From NCBI GenBank assembly GCA_010094045.1, contig ML986595.1:1-64000 (forward strand): DNA of 64,000 nt. Reading direction: 5' to 3'. Positions 22,749-33,487 of the stretch are shown in pieces (position 1 is the first letter of the stretch; every line of letters begins with the position of its first letter). The notes beneath the pieces were generated by a model that ran no database searches, had not been told where the DNA came from, and saw only the letters and a list, made by a program, of their open reading frames with translations. A program made the position numbers and the translations under genes. Origin of the DNA: Lojkania enalia. Its lineage: Eukaryota > Ascomycota > Dothideomycetes > Pleosporales.

Positions 22749-25031
22749 TCACCATTCGCCAAGGCCCCCCTGAATCTTGTACCACTCGCAATTCCCACCG
22801 CAGTTGATCCTGTAATAGCTCGTGCTCGCTGACATGCCCAAATCGAGCAGATTTGGATACATACTAAGTGCCTTGTCTAAGACTTCTTTGCTATCCTTAA
22901 CACCTAAAGTATCCTTTATGGTGACATCTTTCTTCTGGTACCTCTGATTCCACTCCACATTCAACAGTCCATCTCCCAAATCGATCATACCGCCCACGAC
23001 AAGCTTGAGCTTGATACCAATGCCATCGGCGACCTTAGGGAACCAGCGGAGACGTTCATATTCCTCGAACATGCTGGCACGCGGCACACGGAGGACGAGC
23101 TCGCGCTCATACTCATTTTTGTCGGGCGTAGCTTCCGAGGTCGTGAAGTTGTCAGCAAGCTTTCGCAAGATGAAGAAGATTCCCATCCAAGGGAGACCAG
23201 CAGCGCTGTACTGTGGAGCAGATTTGAGGACCGAGATTTTGCGGTTGCCGTGAGGGATGTTCTCAAACTTCTTCTCAAACTCTTCCTGTGCGTGGAGGTT
23301 GTTATGGAGGCAGCGCAAAGCTTTGGCTGCGACCCATTCTGAATGATAATTGATTGGGATATTGACCCGATGAATCATTTGGAAGCGGCCATTATGGGAA
23401 AGGTGCTCGAAATAAGTCAATGTATCCGGGCCGTAGGAGAAGACGTTATGCTTGTAGAAGATCGGAAGCGATTCCTCGCGAACTCGCTTAGAGACAAACG
23501 TGATCTTGAGATCGTGAGTCCAAGCACCATGTGTACTACGGTTTGCGTCATGATATTTGGTGTAGGTTCCAGTGGCGCTGTCGGTAGTGCAGTCACACAG
23601 GAGCGGGACAATGAGCTTGTCACCAACCAGCAGATGAGAGTATACCCGTTCTCGGAGTTCCGAGGGAAGGCGCATAAAGAGATGGAATTTGACAGTCTTG
23701 TCTTGTTTCGCTTTTCGTTTACGATTAGCCCCGCGTTTTTTCTTAGCAGGCATAGCATTGAACTTGCCATCTTCAAGAGGCGCTGCAAATGCAGCGGTGG
23801 TAGCACTAGCAGAACCTCTGGCCTCAGCAGACGTATGAGGACTAGTATAAGGTTGCAAGGGAAATCTATGAGCTTTTGATTCCATTGGTATGTCCGTTGT
23901 CAAAGTAGGAGTTGTGAATAGAGGCTTTGTGCCTACATACTGGACCTCACTGTCGGAATTAGAGAGCGTGACAGTGTACTGAGAATTTTCCAATCCAAAT
24001 GATTGCCGAGTCTGTAGAAAGACATGCTTTTTATGGATAGCGTTGTCGGAAACCAAGGCCTCCCCTGTGAGATCAATGGGACGTGATGAGGTACCATATC
24101 CCAACAGCTCGTTATGACTAAGTGGAACCGTAGGTTGCGTGACAGATTTGGAGGCTATGTCGAGATTGGGAGAAGAATAAGCCTTGACGGTGATAGGTGG
24201 TGCGATTTGCGATATCGAAGTAGGAACACTTTTTGGGCGCTTAACGTAGCTAGAGTTAGGGCCCAAAGAGGTGATATTTTTACGTTTCGCAGGAATGGTA
24301 GGCGTAGTTGCATAAAGCTCCGCTGAAGTGTTTTTTGCGAGGTCATCTAACTCCAGGCCGACAGGAGGACGAGCCTTGACGGTGGCAGCTGGTGCCATTT
24401 GCGATATCAAAGCAGGGGCACTCTTTGCGCGCTTATGGTGGCCAGAGCCAGGATTTAAGAAGGTGAGATTTTTCCGCTTCGCAGGGATAGTAGGAGTGGT
24501 TGCATAAAGCTCCGCCTGAGTGCCTTTCGCGATGCCTGTATCCTCAACGTTGCTTAGGAGTTCTTCAAACATCGTAGAACTAATGGGGTCGAGAGATATA
24601 CCACAGCCGAGGCTAGAAGAACGCAGGGCGTAGGTAAGACTACCCGGGTTCATATAGCTGGGAGAGGCCGGAACATAGCTTTGGGGGGGGACCGAAGCGT
24701 AGAAGGCAGAGGAAGCGCCGCCGGGAAGGTCATCAAATGGAGGTTCATCCTCGATTTCATCTTTCTGCGACACTTCACCACAGTTGCCGCATACTATGAA
24801 TCCATCCTCATCACTGGTGTCGGGAAGGTCGCAGCATTGTTCAGTCGGTATGTCCTGCTTCAGCGATGCGAACGGAGTGGAAGCAAAACCGCCGGCCGGG
24901 ATTGGGATCGAGGAAGCTGGAATGTGTACAAGACTCCCCCAGCTTGCGCAGCCTGGAGAAGCCGGTGTATGAGCCGGAGAACCCGGAGCATAGACAGGAC
25001 TGCGGGGCGCCGGGGCGCCGTCAATGGCCAT
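22749..25031 (-). CDS. Fungal protein with F-box-like/2EXR-type C-terminal domain, function unknown
   Basis: One open frame. I start it at the first ATG (25031), because the codon at the 5' end of the longer frame is TTG; this gives 760 residues, although an upstream exon is possible. The first 440 residues are disordered and Ser/Pro-rich, with a CxxC-type cluster (DEDGFIVCGNCGEVSQKDE) near residues 80-95. They also carry an internal duplication: the block AELYATTPTIPAKRKN, then KR(A/P)KS(A/V)P and ISQ(M/I)AP, occurs twice about 75 residues apart. A Lys/Arg-rich probable NLS (PAKKKRGANRKRKAKQDK) follows. The C-terminal globular part starts with FHLFMRLPSELRERVYSHLL, the LPxELRxxIYxxLL hallmark of a large fungal F-box-like family. 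Substrate and function are unknown. Confidence 0.82.
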   Translation of the reverse strand: MAIDGAPAPRSPVYAPGSPAHTPASPGCASWGSLVHIPASSIPIPAGGFASTPFASLKQDIPTEQCCDLPDTSDEDGFIVCGNCGEVSQKDEIEDEPPFDDLPGGASSAFYASVPPQSYVPASPSYMNPGSLTYALRSSSLGCGISLDPISSTMFEELLSNVEDTGIAKGTQAELYATTPTIPAKRKNLTFLNPGSGHHKRAKSAPALISQMAPAATVKARPPVGLELDDLAKNTSAELYATTPTIPAKRKNITSLGPNSSYVKRPKSVPTSISQIAPPITVKAYSSPNLDIASKSVTQPTVPLSHNELLGYGTSSRPIDLTGEALVSDNAIHKKHVFLQTRQSFGLENSQYTVTLSNSDSEVQYVGTKPLFTTPTLTTDIPMESKAHRFPLQPYTSPHTSAEARGSASATTAAFAAPLEDGKFNAMPAKKKRGANRKRKAKQDKTVKFHLFMRLPSELRERVYSHLLVGDKLIVPLLCDCTTDSATGTYTKYHDANRSTHGAWTHDLKITFVSKRVREESLPIFYKHNVFSYGPDTLTYFEHLSHNGRFQMIHRVNIPINYHSEWVAAKALRCLHNNLHAQEEFEKKFENIPHGNRKISVLKSAPQYSAAGLPWMGIFFILRKLADNFTTSEATPDKNEYERELVLRVPRASMFEEYERLRWFPKVADGIGIKLKLVVGGMIDLGDGLLNVEWNQRYQKKDVTIKDTLGVKDSKEVLDKALSMYPNLLDLGMSASTSYYRINCGGNCEWYKIQGGLGEW

Positions 25032-25436
25032 GCCCGAAAGTGGGTTGTATATAGATACCGTATGATCGATGTTCTGGATATGCAAGATCCAAATGAGTGG
25101 TGGGGAAGTCGAGGTTGTGGGGTGCGATGTCGTGAATGTTGGATTTGGTATTGGGAGAGGAAGGCGCAGGTGGCAGCCGGCCTCTTTAATCTAACAATTT
25201 CTTGTTATCACGGCCACTGATGCAAGCAGCAAGATATGTTATTCACTCGCAAGGACGAGACCCATGGCGGTGAATCACAATACGCTCCGCCGATGAACAC
25301 CGCTTCTTCGCATCAGTCACTGTTCCCGACCGGAGCAGAGTTCACTCACAAGTCTAGCAATTGCATTTTTTATTATACATATTTTGGATACATTGACCTG
25401 GTCGGATACTGGAGTTTTGCGTGGTTGAAGAGTTGA

Positions 25437-26609
25437 TCACCACCGCCTTTGATCATCACTGAAATCCTTGCCCTGCCTTTCACGCTCGATCCTTGCATCG
25501 AACTCCCTCTGCGCCCTCTCCCGAGCGATCCTCCGCTCTTCATCTGATTCTGAAAATGTGAAACTATCAACCAAAGTTGAGTCCTCGTTTTGCTCCTTGC
25601 GGCCAGGCTCAGGTCGGGGGGGTACCACTCGTTGGCTTGGCAACGGTCCACCTCCACGTCTTAGACGCTCCCATGCAGACTCGGTCGCCTTAGGCTGGTT
25701 TTCTACCTCATCTTGGAAGAGTCCGCCAGTAGGAGATGCGTCGTCGTCATCCGCTCGATTTCTCGACTTAGGCCAAGAGCGAGCGGAATATATAGAGGAT
25801 GGGGATTGCTGCGAACGACCCTGAGCGGAATCTGGATAAGAACCATAATCACTCATCGAGCTCGAAAGCGCAGATGGCCAAGGGTCGTTGCCTGAGGTGG
25901 GTGACATATCGTCCTCTACCGTAGAACTACTCGGTCGACCGCCTCCTACTCGAGAAGGCGCCATTCCCGTTCTCTCCATCTCATGAGACTGTCTGGTATT
26001 CTGACCCCCGTGAACGCCTCTCCCTCCTGAGCGCATGTCTATTCCATTCGCGGCTCTCAAATCTTGTCTAAATTGAAGTAGCCTAGGATCGTTGGCAGAT
26101 TTCCGGACAGCCTGCGGCCGAACGACAAATTGGCTCACCAATAGCCCAAGTTGCTGCCCCACTACACTATAAAGAAGCAATCGCCAGCTGTGACGGAAGT
26201 ATGGAGCCATTGGGCCCTTGATGAACAAGAATTTGTTTGGGGTTATGCTCTCAGGCTTGGGCTGATAGAACGGGTAGCGGTTCGTCGGTATCGTCTTATA
26301 CCAATTCCACATACCCATAACCCCCCCAATGGCAGCAAAACTAGACCTCCCTTGCTCCAGTTCGTGTATATGAGTCGCCATCGCTTGGCACTCCTCCGGC
26401 GTCATTCGTCGATGAAGCTTACTCTCGGCCACACTGAATGTACTCTCTACATTGAGTCGAATAGCTTCAGATGTAAAACCCATTAAAGGGCCGATTATGG
26501 GAATGGGTTGTGGGAGTTGGCTTGCATCGTAGCGGGGTGGGCCCAAGTGGTCCGGCGGGTTGCTGAAATCGCCATTGGGGCCGAGGCTGTCCAGGTCTTC
26601 GAGTACCAT
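25437..26609 (-). CDS. Conserved fungal protein of unknown function
   Basis: One open frame of 390 residues from the ATG at 26609 (MVLEDLDSLGPNG); the longer frame upstream begins with TTG, so I do not use it. Residues 40-170 look globular and conserved, with AIRLNVESTFSVAESKLHRR, ECQAMATHIHELEQGRSSFA and a hydrophobic WRLLLYSVVGQQLGLLVSQF stretch that may be membrane-associated. The rest is disordered and acidic or Ser-rich. It ends in a charged coiled-coil-like tail (EERRIARERAQREFDARIER). The gene is in tandem with the gene at 22749-25031, with a 405-bp gap. I do not recognise the family by name. Confidence 0.8.
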   Translation of the reverse strand: MVLEDLDSLGPNGDFSNPPDHLGPPRYDASQLPQPIPIIGPLMGFTSEAIRLNVESTFSVAESKLHRRMTPEECQAMATHIHELEQGRSSFAAIGGVMGMWNWYKTIPTNRYPFYQPKPESITPNKFLFIKGPMAPYFRHSWRLLLYSVVGQQLGLLVSQFVVRPQAVRKSANDPRLLQFRQDLRAANGIDMRSGGRGVHGGQNTRQSHEMERTGMAPSRVGGGRPSSSTVEDDMSPTSGNDPWPSALSSSMSDYGSYPDSAQGRSQQSPSSIYSARSWPKSRNRADDDDASPTGGLFQDEVENQPKATESAWERLRRGGGPLPSQRVVPPRPEPGRKEQNEDSTLVDSFTFSESDEERRIARERAQREFDARIERERQGKDFSDDQRRW

Positions 26610-27701
26610 ATCAGAAACTAGTTTCTCCAATAGCGCCGTAGAGGTAGGGAAGTTCAAATGCAGGAATACTCGCAATGAGCGTGGTTCAAAGGATGGGGTG
26701 AGGTCGTAACATACGCAGGCTTAGCCGGATGGCGGAACGAGAATCATTCGCTACGTAGCTCCATGACTCTTGGCAGACCCAGGAACTTCGCACGTGCCTA
26801 CTCTACTCTCGCAGGCCTATTTGATAATTAAACCAATGCCTATACTAGTGCTTACTATGCTGAGCGAGAATCTACAGTGCTAAGCTTAATGTACGCCGGT
26901 AGTGCTTTGTTTCCATGTGTCCTCTAGGCTTGTTGCCCATCATAGCAGCTGACTACAAACCTCCCTTCATCATTACTACCATAGAATAGATTCCGGCAGT
27001 GCCCATAAACCATAAGCTTTGGAACACATACTACCCTATCAAAAGATAGAAGAGTTCCCCGTACTACCCTATAGTACTGCGCACACAGACAACCCTCAAT
27101 AGGAAAAAAGAGGAAACGCGCAAAAGTATCTTACCCTTTGGAAGAATGCCCTTATTTTATACCTGTCAAAGATGTCTAATAATGATTTCCCGGTCTCAGT
27201 CAAGTATCTATGCTTCCTACCCCTAATTATTGCGCATAAGCGCCCCTCCACCTTTTCAGGCTCCTCCTAGCGACGAAACGATCAAGCTGTCGTAGGCGTG
27301 GGGGAAGCGAAGCAATAGGCGGGAGACGCGACTCTCGTAGGCGTGCTGCCTGGGGGGAAAGGTAACGCGGCTGGAGAAACGAATACAGTGATCATATTTA
27401 ATAACAGCATTCTAGGCTGTAGTTCGAGATATATTAAGGGCTGGGTGGAAAGCAAGGAAGCTGTAGAGTTAAAGGGACAAACGCTTAGCTGGGATTACTT
27501 TCAAACATGCCAGAATATCGAGCTTCAATTACTCATGATATTGTGAACAAATGTTATCAGAAGATAGTTTGTGCTGGCACTTGTACAAACCTAACTGGCA
27601 CTCTCTGGTCTCTATTCTCCGCCAACGCTCCTCCGCTTCCCCCTGGGAATTTCGAAGAGTAGCAGATATCATATCTTTCCTTGGTTAGAAAGATATCCCA
27701 A

Positions 27702-28010
27702 CTAATTATGACGGCTCTCATTTTCACGTCCATCCAGTTCGCACATTCTACTATTGTCAGCAATTAGAGTACCATTCAACTCACGTGTTAACGCTTTATC
27801 TCCTTTTGACCTCTTAGTCCAACGCAATAGCATTAAGGTATCCACACCGATCGCGACAAGTAGCAACACAACCAAGGGTATACCAATACCAATCCTGACT
27901 TTTGCTCCTACACTCAGGCCCTCTGCCGCGGCTGCTGTTGCTACGACCATTGCCGTCTCGGTAACTCGCGCCAAAGGAGATAAAATAGCAGTATCCGTCG
28001 CTTGAAAGCA
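27702..28010 (-). pseudogene. 3' fragment of a single-pass membrane protein gene
   Basis: The minus strand encodes a transmembrane segment preceded by GLSVGAKVRIGIGIPLVVLL and followed by a basic stretch (LLRWTKRSKGD). It ends with REL and CELDGRE motifs. This combination (small-residue lead, one helix, basic stop-transfer, final ELDG) is common at the C-terminus of secreted fungal one-pass proteins. I could not find the expected ectodomain upstream in any frame, so the copy looks truncated. It could instead be the last exon of an unrecognised gene. Confidence 0.45.
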
Positions 28011-29199
28011 CAAATTGCGCAATTGCGGCTATGGCAAACCCACCACCGTGGCAAAAACACATGTGACAAGCGTGGGTACGTGATATAGATCGAGGGAAAG
28101 GTTCGAATCCGAGTCGGGTTAGTAACTAATACAAGACGCACAAAGGAGAGACGTAAAAAGGGCATTTTGGATGTCTGTTGTCCAAGTGAATGAAATGATT
28201 ACTACAATCTTAGTTAGCTTGCTAGAGACCCAGACTGAAGCTTGGGATAACACACCTTGGCCAACATTCTACGACTACTTCGGTTGAAGTGCTAATTTGA
28301 TTAATAGTTATAACTGTTGTTGTATAACCTTCAGGACACAGTCTAGGAGAGAAGTAAAATTTGGATATAGTACCTAACCTAATGAAAAGCATTCGGTTGT
28401 GCTTAGAGAAGGGCCTAGCTAGTCCACGCTAACTCTATTATTCAAGCTGGTAATATGAACCAAGCTTATCGAAACAAGGGGAAGGTGATGTGAATGTTGT
28501 GGTCGGATGTGGGTAGCTCGTCATCTTGCAATGCCTTCGAACGCAGTCCACAAAGCTAGATTTAAAATAGCCTCTGCATAGGATAGTGTAGGCCGATCTC
28601 TATCAACTATATATGATTATCTTAAGTTTGTCTAGGCGACTCTCAAACAGCTGTTCTGACGAGACTATGTCAAGCCCTCTTGTTTATTCCAAAAGCGGCA
28701 CGCCATGACCTACTAGCTAACCTTATGCTACAATCTCGAAGTTGTAATCGTACGGCCCGATCAACGTACTCAGTCTTAAAATATTTACTTGTTTGACGAG
28801 GAAATAGAAGTGTTTTTAGTAGTCCTCGAGAATCTTTGCAAAAATGATTACTATCCCCATCTTCACTTCAGTGAGGTCCGAGATAAGGGCCGATTTCCGA
28901 GACAGCGACAACAGTAATAGAACGAATGAAACTGTTATCGTCACCTACCATGGCTGGACTTTGATAGATACTGTCATCTATTGTACTATGGAGAAGCATG
29001 ACTTGTAAGAACTAAAGAAGTGCGCTCTAAAGAAGCGAATCCTCCACACTAGCGTCTACTGCCACACTATTCTTCCGTCAGCTTGGTTCGCTAGACTTGT
29101 TCGTTGCAATGGCAAATTACATGGATAACCTGTAGGCGGCGTGGGAACACAGTGCAGGCGCACGCTTGAATTGACGCTACGATGTAGGACTATGCTATA

Positions 29200-29870
29200 T
29201 AGTTAATTAATGTTATTAGAAAGATTTCCAATGCTCTCGATGATCAAGTTGTATGGACATTTTTGGGTTGCTGGAGACTACAACCCACATAATCCGCTGT
29301 GGGGAGGAAACGATATCAAGAAGAGCGCGTGCTGGTTGTAGACCTCGTAGCGGAGCTTATTATTCCGGAGTCTTCTATCTTACCTAGCAATTACATTTAC
29401 GAGCGCCACAAGCACGATTATGGATTAGACGCCTCGTTGACTACTTCCGCGTATGGATATGGATGGGCAGGATCGTTAGAAAAGAATGCTATTTTAAGAA
29501 CGGGCCGTATGCGATAGGACTAGAGAAGCAGCAGAGCAAGAGAAGAGGCAGGCTTCCCCGCAGTCTTAAAATATCGATGAAATGATAGTGTTTCTCGCCC
29601 TTAAGCTAACCTTGGACGTTCAGAATGCAAAATGAGAAAGTGGACCACGGAACAGAGAGGGCACTACCAGTGGCGTGCGATCTGCTCAGTCTGGTTGTAC
29701 CTCCAGCAAAAGAGGATTGGATTGCTATCTGCGGCACTAAAGCATGTACCTTGATAACCCTTTTGCGGTCTATCCTAGCTCTAGAGAACTGTGTAGACAG
29801 CTCTAGGGCCCTAGATTGGCGTGCCATAATTACTCAAGTAGCTTGCGTTTCCATTCGCATGTGAACGGCA
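29200..29870 (+). mobile_element. Decayed Tad-like LINE: endonuclease-domain remnant
   Basis: From about 29267 the plus strand reads VAGDYNPHNPLWGGND, matching the AGDFNxHHPLWGG signature of the AP-type endonuclease of fungal non-LTR elements. This frame is soon closed by TAG codons. Another frame continues with DLVAELI, then NYIYERHKHDYGLDASLTTS, which fits the GTxTYE...STIDLVLAS segment. Near 29639 a third stretch (VDHGTERALPVACDLL) resembles the DHxPI segment. Frame switches and stops show long-dead DNA. No reverse transcriptase, UTR or target-site duplication was found, so the ends are approximate. Confidence 0.6.
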
Positions 29871-30250
29871 CTATATGTCGACACGTACAATTATTCCTCC
29901 ACATAGGCCTGACTGCTGGCCAGCCACCAATTAGCGTAGCGGATGCACGCAGGGGCGTCCAACGCTCGAAACTTGATGGAGTGTCCAGGGGCTAAGCACG
30001 ATTAGGGAATCATGCGCTCCAGCAGGCGGTTTCTCTGTCAGAAACAGTAATGCGGTGTACACCGATAAGGAAGCTGATCGTACGCGCGGCGGGCCAGGCG
30101 TTCGCACTTGGTTCTGTGTCGTCGTGCACCAGCGGGCAACAGCGGGCGGCAGTTGGTTCCAGTGCGGAGACGGGAGCATTCAAAACAGTTTCTCCCTCTC
30201 GTTCCGTGCGGAGTCTGTAGTCCAGCCCAGCCCAAGCCCAGCGGCAAGCC

Positions 30251-30430
30251 AGCCATCCATCCATCCATCCCCGACGGTGCGGCGATTGCGCCCAGCCAGC
30301 CAGCCAGCCAGCCAGCCGGTCTCCGCTCCGTGCGCCCCAAGCACCAAGAACAGCACCAAGCACTTCAAACAACATCGATTCACCGTCACCGCCAGCATCT
30401 CTCCCTCCCCCTCCCCCTCTCCCTCTCCCG
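30251..30430 (+). repeat. CCAT and CAGC microsatellites and a CT-rich tract in a 5' leader
   Basis: (CCAT)n lies at about 30251-30270, (CAGC)n at about 30291-30317 and a CCCTCT-rich pyrimidine tract at about 30399-30430. All lie just upstream of the ubiquitin-fold gene. A long pyrimidine tract before the ATG is frequent in filamentous-fungal promoters and often marks the transcription start. Confidence 0.7.
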
Positions 30431-30554
30431 CTGCGCCGCCCGCGCGCTCCCTCTTTGCACAGTTGTAAAACGCATTGCCACCCAGAGCTCCGCCATTCAC
30501 TCGTTCGACATCGCATTCACCGCCGGAAGCGTGACGGCATAGCCCGAGCCAGCA

Positions 30555-31606
30555 ATGGCCTCGTCGGCGTCAGATCCGACCTCAACTAGTACGCCCGCAC
30601 CGCAGGCCGCTTCGCAGCAGCCGGGCTCACGGCCCGGAAGCGGCCACGATGCACCGTCGACAAGGCCCGTAGAAATGAAGATGTTGCAGGCATCAGCGGC
30701 AGAATCTCCGTCACAGACAGCTGCGCCCGCACCGACCTCGGATACTACTCTCAATGCGGCCTCTATGGAGGAAAGCACATCGCAGACACGAGGCGCCGAG
30801 CGCTCGCAGCCTCAGTCTGAATCCATAGAGGCCCCAAGCACGTTGAAACCAGCACTACCCACCGATCTGAGCCGTTCCGAGACCGAGGCAATTGGCCCGT
30901 CAACAGACACGCCAGCAGCAAAACCAGACAACTCCAATGGCCCGGTAGTAATTATAACGTTGCTCCTCACAACCGGCGCGCGGCATCCCTATAAGATTGA
31001 TGAGAAATATCTGAAGAAGCGCAATGTCAGTGTTGACGCCATGGATCCTTACAACATCAGCGTGTACACGCTGAAGGAGTTAATATGGCGAGACTGGCGC
31101 GAGGGTACGCTCCCAGCTTATCTTTTTGTGCTGCGCATATATGCCTATTCCATTTCAGTCCAACAAACACCTAAACTCTCTCCACAAGCTGTATAGAATC
31201 AAGGCTAACATATCTTGGTGTCGCAGAGTGGGAACCTCGGCCGACCTCACCCAGCTCCATACGCTTAATACACTTTGGCCGAATGCTGGACGACAAATCG
31301 CCACTCAAAGGTAAGCTGAATCTTCTCAGCCCATCTCCGCCCTTGGCGTGGCTTGTCCGATTGCTAGGCGACATGCACCAATTGGCTAGATCGCTTTACT
31401 AACGTCCTCTTACCCAACTTGACTGAAACCTTACTCTAACGTGGGATATAGAGTGCCGATTTCAAACCGAAGCCCCGAATGTCGTGCACATGACAGTCAA
31501 GCCGCAAGAAGTCGTTGACGAGGAAGACGCCAAGACAGGCAAAGGCGGTGGGAGAAGAGACGACGGCGATGAACCGACAGCCGGTTGTCGTTGCGTTATT
31601 CTCTAG
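30555..31606 (+). CDS. Membrane-anchored ubiquitin-fold (MUB/UBL3-like) protein with CaaX box
   Basis: Three exons by eye: 30555-31104, 31227-31310 and 31452-31606, giving 262 residues. The first 125 residues are a disordered Ala/Ser/Thr/Pro-rich tail. The ubiquitin-like fold follows: VVIITLLLTTGARHPYKIDE, the helix ISVYTLKELIWRDWRE, then IRLIHFGRMLDDKSPLKECR and APNVVHMTVKP, which corresponds to the I44/G-loop region of ubiquitin. The protein ends in Cys-Arg-Cys-Val-Ile-Leu, a CaaX box of the geranylgeranyl type with an extra upstream Cys that could be palmitoylated. MUB/UBL3 proteins are prenylated and sit on the plasma membrane or endosomes. A ubiquitin-type GG terminus is absent, so it should not be conjugated. 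It converges with UMP1. Confidence 0.9.
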
Positions 31607-32435
31607 ACGCAATTCCGGTTCTACACTGCTAATGCGTGCTTGATAGCATGCCATCCCTGTATTGGCACATTCAATGGCGATTCAACGGAACAAGGAGATA
31701 GTGGGCAATGTACCTTCCAGGCAGAATACCGAGCTGAGCCATCAAACACCACCAATTAATCGATAAGGTCAGCAGCATAGAACGGGCGCGGGGCTAAGCC
31801 GTTATGGCACCACAGGTCCCTTGGATCCGTCTCTCTCGATGGCACGGTTCTAATGTTAGCAACCTTCCCGGGCCTTAACAGATCCTATTCCGACGGTCGT
31901 ACCAGCGCGATCATGCGTTTTTGATTATTTATTCTATATTGAAAGTTTCTAGGCTATTGTCCCGGCGACGGCGTTGATCGTTGATTTGGCTGGCATAGGA
32001 GGAGATTCTGTGGGATCCTGTCGACGGTTCGGTCTTCCCTGTTCCGTTCCGAGATTCATTTAAACACGCGTGCATACAACCGTTCTATTTCATCACATAC
32101 ATCTGGTTTCCTGGTCTCATTAGTCACCTGGGGTTATTTGATACCCCTATTGTATAAGTAGGGTTGTGAGCGCATAGTGAGGAGAATAGGCCCTCAGCTA
32201 GAGTTATTGTTTCCCACGTTGGGGCCCAATAGAGTCTGTATATGAAATTCCTCTATTTGACGCCTTCCGATTGCTTCATGCGTCATTATTCAGGTACAAT
32301 GATGCCCGTTATATATGCCCAGAGCTGATACTCTAAAAAAACTGCTCGTGGTAGACAGACCGCATCTCACCTGCTGGCTCTATCATCCTTCAGCCGTGTT
32401 TCTAAAGCACCCTCCTATGTTCTGCAATACCCCGT
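31607..32435. other. Convergent 3' intergenic region
   Basis: About 830 bp between the stop codons of the ubiquitin-fold gene and UMP1. No gene or RNA is seen. Confidence 0.5.
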
Positions 32436-33156
32436 TCACCAATTCATCTTCATTCTAGCCTCCATCTCGCTGTGGAAGTCTGGGACCTCGCGAAGCTCGT
32501 TGCCTATGAATCACACCCATTAGCCATTTGTCGATCAAAATGCCAAATATTTCTGCACTCAAACCCAAAGAATCGCCTCTCCTTCCATTTCTACATGCCA
32601 TCTCCGCCTTCAAACATAACTCCAACAAATGAGCCACTTACCAACAAACACATCCTCCCACCCAATCTCGCAATCCCGTCCCTCGAGGATGTCCCTATGC
32701 ACACCGCTCGCCCCACCCAACGCAACGGGCCGCCACTCCCCCTCCTTCGTAATCTTAAGCTCCATGCCACGCTTCACCGGCTCCGCGATGCCGAACTGGC
32801 GCCGTAGCATCTCCATCTTCAGCCGGTCTTGCATCTCGCGCCACTGCACGAGGCGCGCTTCGAGAGGGTGCGAGGACTGGAGCTGCACTTGTGGGGTCTT
32901 GGACGAGGAGCTGGCGGGGGTGGAGGTTAGGGAGAGGCGCGAGCGGAGTGTGTCGTGGACGCCCGGAGCGGAGGGGGCGCTGGTTTCGGGGCTGGTGTGC
33001 GTAGGGTGTGCGGCTGGGGGAACGAAGCGAAGAGACTGATAACTTGTTAATATTAATGCTTAAGTTCGGAGTTTTTGTGGAAGTCGCTGCTGATTTACGG
33101 GTTTGGCCTCATGGGTGAGGCCTATTGATAGGTTGGGGCGGAGAGCTGCGTACCAT
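32436..33156 (-). CDS. UMP1: Proteasome maturation factor Ump1
   Basis: Three exons by eye: 33156-33154 (only the ATG), 33035-32642 and 32503-32436, giving 154 residues, near the yeast length of 148. Splicing yields M-SLRFVPPAAHP at the N-terminus. The core is HPLEARLVQWREMQDRLKME, FGIAEPVKRGMELKI, EWRPVALGG and DILEGRDCEIGWEDVFVG. The last exon gives NELREVPDFHSEMEARMK. Ump1 is a chaperone of 20S proteasome assembly that is degraded as the first substrate of the finished particle. The ATG-only first exon is chosen because the next in-frame sequence begins exactly at the conserved SLR. Confidence 0.93.
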
Positions 33157-33487
33157 GATTGCTAGTTTACTACTTTTGGGCTATGTCAAAGGAGTAGGCT
33201 GTCGGTAAATTGAGTGAATTCGCTTGGATTATTTGAAGTTGGTGCTGTGGATATCGCGAGCTGGGTATTGGGGTTGAAGCTCTGTCGGAGCTCAAGGCTG
33301 CGAGCGAGTGACGCGCCCACGCTAGTATTCTTGGCATTTGGGGATTTATATAGGAAATGCGGTGTGTCGGTCGATAGATATCTCCAACCTTGCGGAGTTT
33401 TGGAGGGGTTCTTTGCTATCGAATTTCATGGGGATCTCTACACTCTATTCTATTGCTAGAGATGCAACCTAATTTCGGCGTTGTGCC

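Larger units (their letters stand above)
26610..30554. other. 4-kb gene-poor stretch with decayed remnants
   Basis: No intact gene is supported. The stretch contains a membrane-protein 3' fragment (27.7-28.0 kb) and a LINE endonuclease remnant (29.2-29.9 kb), listed separately. The rightmost 0.5 kb is the GC-rich promoter and 5' UTR of the ubiquitin-fold gene. Confidence 0.6.

Noticed and set aside
26610..26675. N-terminal extension of the 25437-26609 gene, and likewise of 25031, 41295 and 61440
   Set aside because: The extended frames begin with TTG or GTG, which are not expected starts. I used the first ATG or an upstream exon instead.
28099..28110. GGTTCGAATCC, a perfect tRNA B-box-like string
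   Set aside because: The flanks do not form a T-stem, no A box or acceptor stem was found upstream, and the region is a decayed protein-coding remnant.
30055..30542. Frames of 137-168 codons on both strands before the ubiquitin-fold gene
   Set aside because: They are produced by CCAT, CAGC and CT repeats in the probable leader.
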